Below are positions 35,443 through 35,943 of a DNA stretch of 35,943 nucleotides, in pieces (the stretch's first letter is position 1; every line of letters starts with the position of its first letter). Location of the stretch: positions 1-35,943 of the forward strand of contig CAJBLC010000137.1 of NCBI GenBank assembly GCA_903953805.1, read 5' to 3'. The stretch is from an uncultured Actinomycetes bacterium. Its GTDB lineage: Bacteria > Actinomycetota > Actinomycetes > Nanopelagicales > Nanopelagicaceae. Below the pieces are notes generated by a model, which was given only the letters and a program-made list of their open reading frames with translations, did no database searches and was not told the DNA's origin. The translations under genes and the position numbers were made by a program.

Positions 35443-35943
35443 ATGAGCGCATATCCAGATCGCCCTAATACGGCCCTCATCGTTATCGATGTTCAGAACG
35501 GGGTCGTGGATTATTCCAAGAATCGCAATGAGGTCGTCTCAAGAATCTCAACTTTGGTTGAGAGGGCTCGTGAGAGTAAGACTGATGTCATCTGGGTTCA
35601 GCATTCTGAGGATGACATGGCAATTGATAGCGAGTACTGGCAGATTGTTCCTGAGTTAAAACCTACTGCTCAGGAGAAGATCATCCATAAGCTCTGGCGC
35701 AGCTCTTTCGAAGAGACAGATCTAGAGGATGTGCTGGAAGAGTTAAAGGTGGGCCATTTGGTGGTCACGGGCGCCCAGACAAACTACTGCGTTCGCCACA
35801 CCATCCACTCGGCCATTGAACGCGGTCTTGATGTCACACTCGTTGAGGATGCCCACACCACAATGGATGACTCTTGGGGGAACACGGTAATTCCGGCTGA
35901 ATTTATTGTTGCTGAGCTCAATCGATCATGTGCCAATTACGAA
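35443..35943 (+). CDS. Isochorismatase-family cysteine hydrolase, C-terminally cut by the window end
   Basis: 167 codons are inside and no stop is reached, which is why the track omits it. The triad is clear: Asp16 in LIVIDVQNG, Lys83 in IIHKLWRSSF and Cys116 in TGAQTNYCVRHT, followed by the cis-peptide side of the alpha/beta/alpha fold and VEDAHTTMDD. Family members include nicotinamidases and other amidases as well as isochorismatase; the metal-His set of a nicotinamidase (D.H..H) is not seen, so it is likely another small amide hydrolase. Divergent from the dehydrogenase operon, with the dyad between. Confidence 0.88.
   Translation, partial: MSAYPDRPNTALIVIDVQNGVVDYSKNRNEVVSRISTLVERARESKTDVIWVQHSEDDMAIDSEYWQIVPELKPTAQEKIIHKLWRSSFEETDLEDVLEELKVGHLVVTGAQTNYCVRHTIHSAIERGLDVTLVEDAHTTMDDSWGNTVIPAEFIVAELNRSCANYE

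Overview
This window is chromosomal DNA from a small-genome, medium-GC actinobacterium. The best guess is a freshwater acI lineage member (Nanopelagicales, 'Ca. Planktophila/Nanopelagicus' type). I infer this from the actinobacterial gene order tilS-hpt-ftsH-folE-folP-folB-folK-panC-coaX, a mycobacterial-type GuaB1, a CtaG-type oxidase assembly protein, a Tat-exported polysaccharide deacetylase-like protein, very tight gene packing (many 1-8 bp overlaps, no gap over about 165 bp) and the apparent GC content. I cannot prove the genus from sequence reading alone. I see no rRNA, tRNA, CRISPR, insertion sequence or prophage.

Layout. (1) 1-9105, minus strand: a cofactor and housekeeping operon read right to left as tilS, hpt, ftsH, folE, folP, folB, folK, panC, nadB, nadC, coaX (only the first 16 codons of coaX are inside). 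It makes folate precursors, pantothenate/CoA and quinolinate-derived NAD, and also holds the membrane protease FtsH, purine salvage and a tRNA-modifying enzyme. (2) 9138-12137, minus: a secreted NlpC/P60 peptidoglycan hydrolase and a two-gene ABC exporter. (3) 12167-17049: metZ (sulfur assimilation to homocysteine), ctaB (heme O synthase), dacB (PBP4-type peptidase), a SpoU/TrmH-family RNA methyltransferase and a TPR protein. (4) 17136-21749: a three-gene operon (Tat-exported NodB-like protein, YncE-like beta-propeller, membrane DUF2156/MprF-like protein) whose last gene overlaps tail to tail a membrane-anchored Ag85/esterase-D-like hydrolase; this looks like a cell-envelope module. (5) 21786-23219: guaB1, GMP reductase type. 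(6) 23226-28470: an aa3-type oxidase locus with ctaG and a small membrane protein on one strand and, divergently, a CuA-like cupredoxin, coxB, coxA and coxC ending at a strong hairpin terminator. (7) 28479-31133: two very small genes, a YbjJ-like MFS transporter and a Gfo/Idh/MocA dehydrogenase. (8) 31137-35375, minus: a stand-alone SGNH protein and a coupled dehydrogenase / Bcr-type MFS / SMP-30 lactonase operon, probably for an unidentified sugar or polyol. (9) 35443-end: the start of an isochorismatase-family hydrolase.

The most consistent non-coding signal is a -10-like hexamer (TANNNT, mostly TAGANT) placed 6-7 nt before the start codon of 11 of about 20 transcription-unit heads. This indicates leaderless transcription and helps fix several start codons. 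The most interesting local signals are a perfect 8-bp dyad plus a nine-codon coupled upstream ORF between the dehydrogenase operon and the isochorismatase gene, and an oxidase with a degenerate second CuA-like protein, a subunit I that lacks the usual K-channel lysine, and an N-terminal two-helix extension on that subunit.
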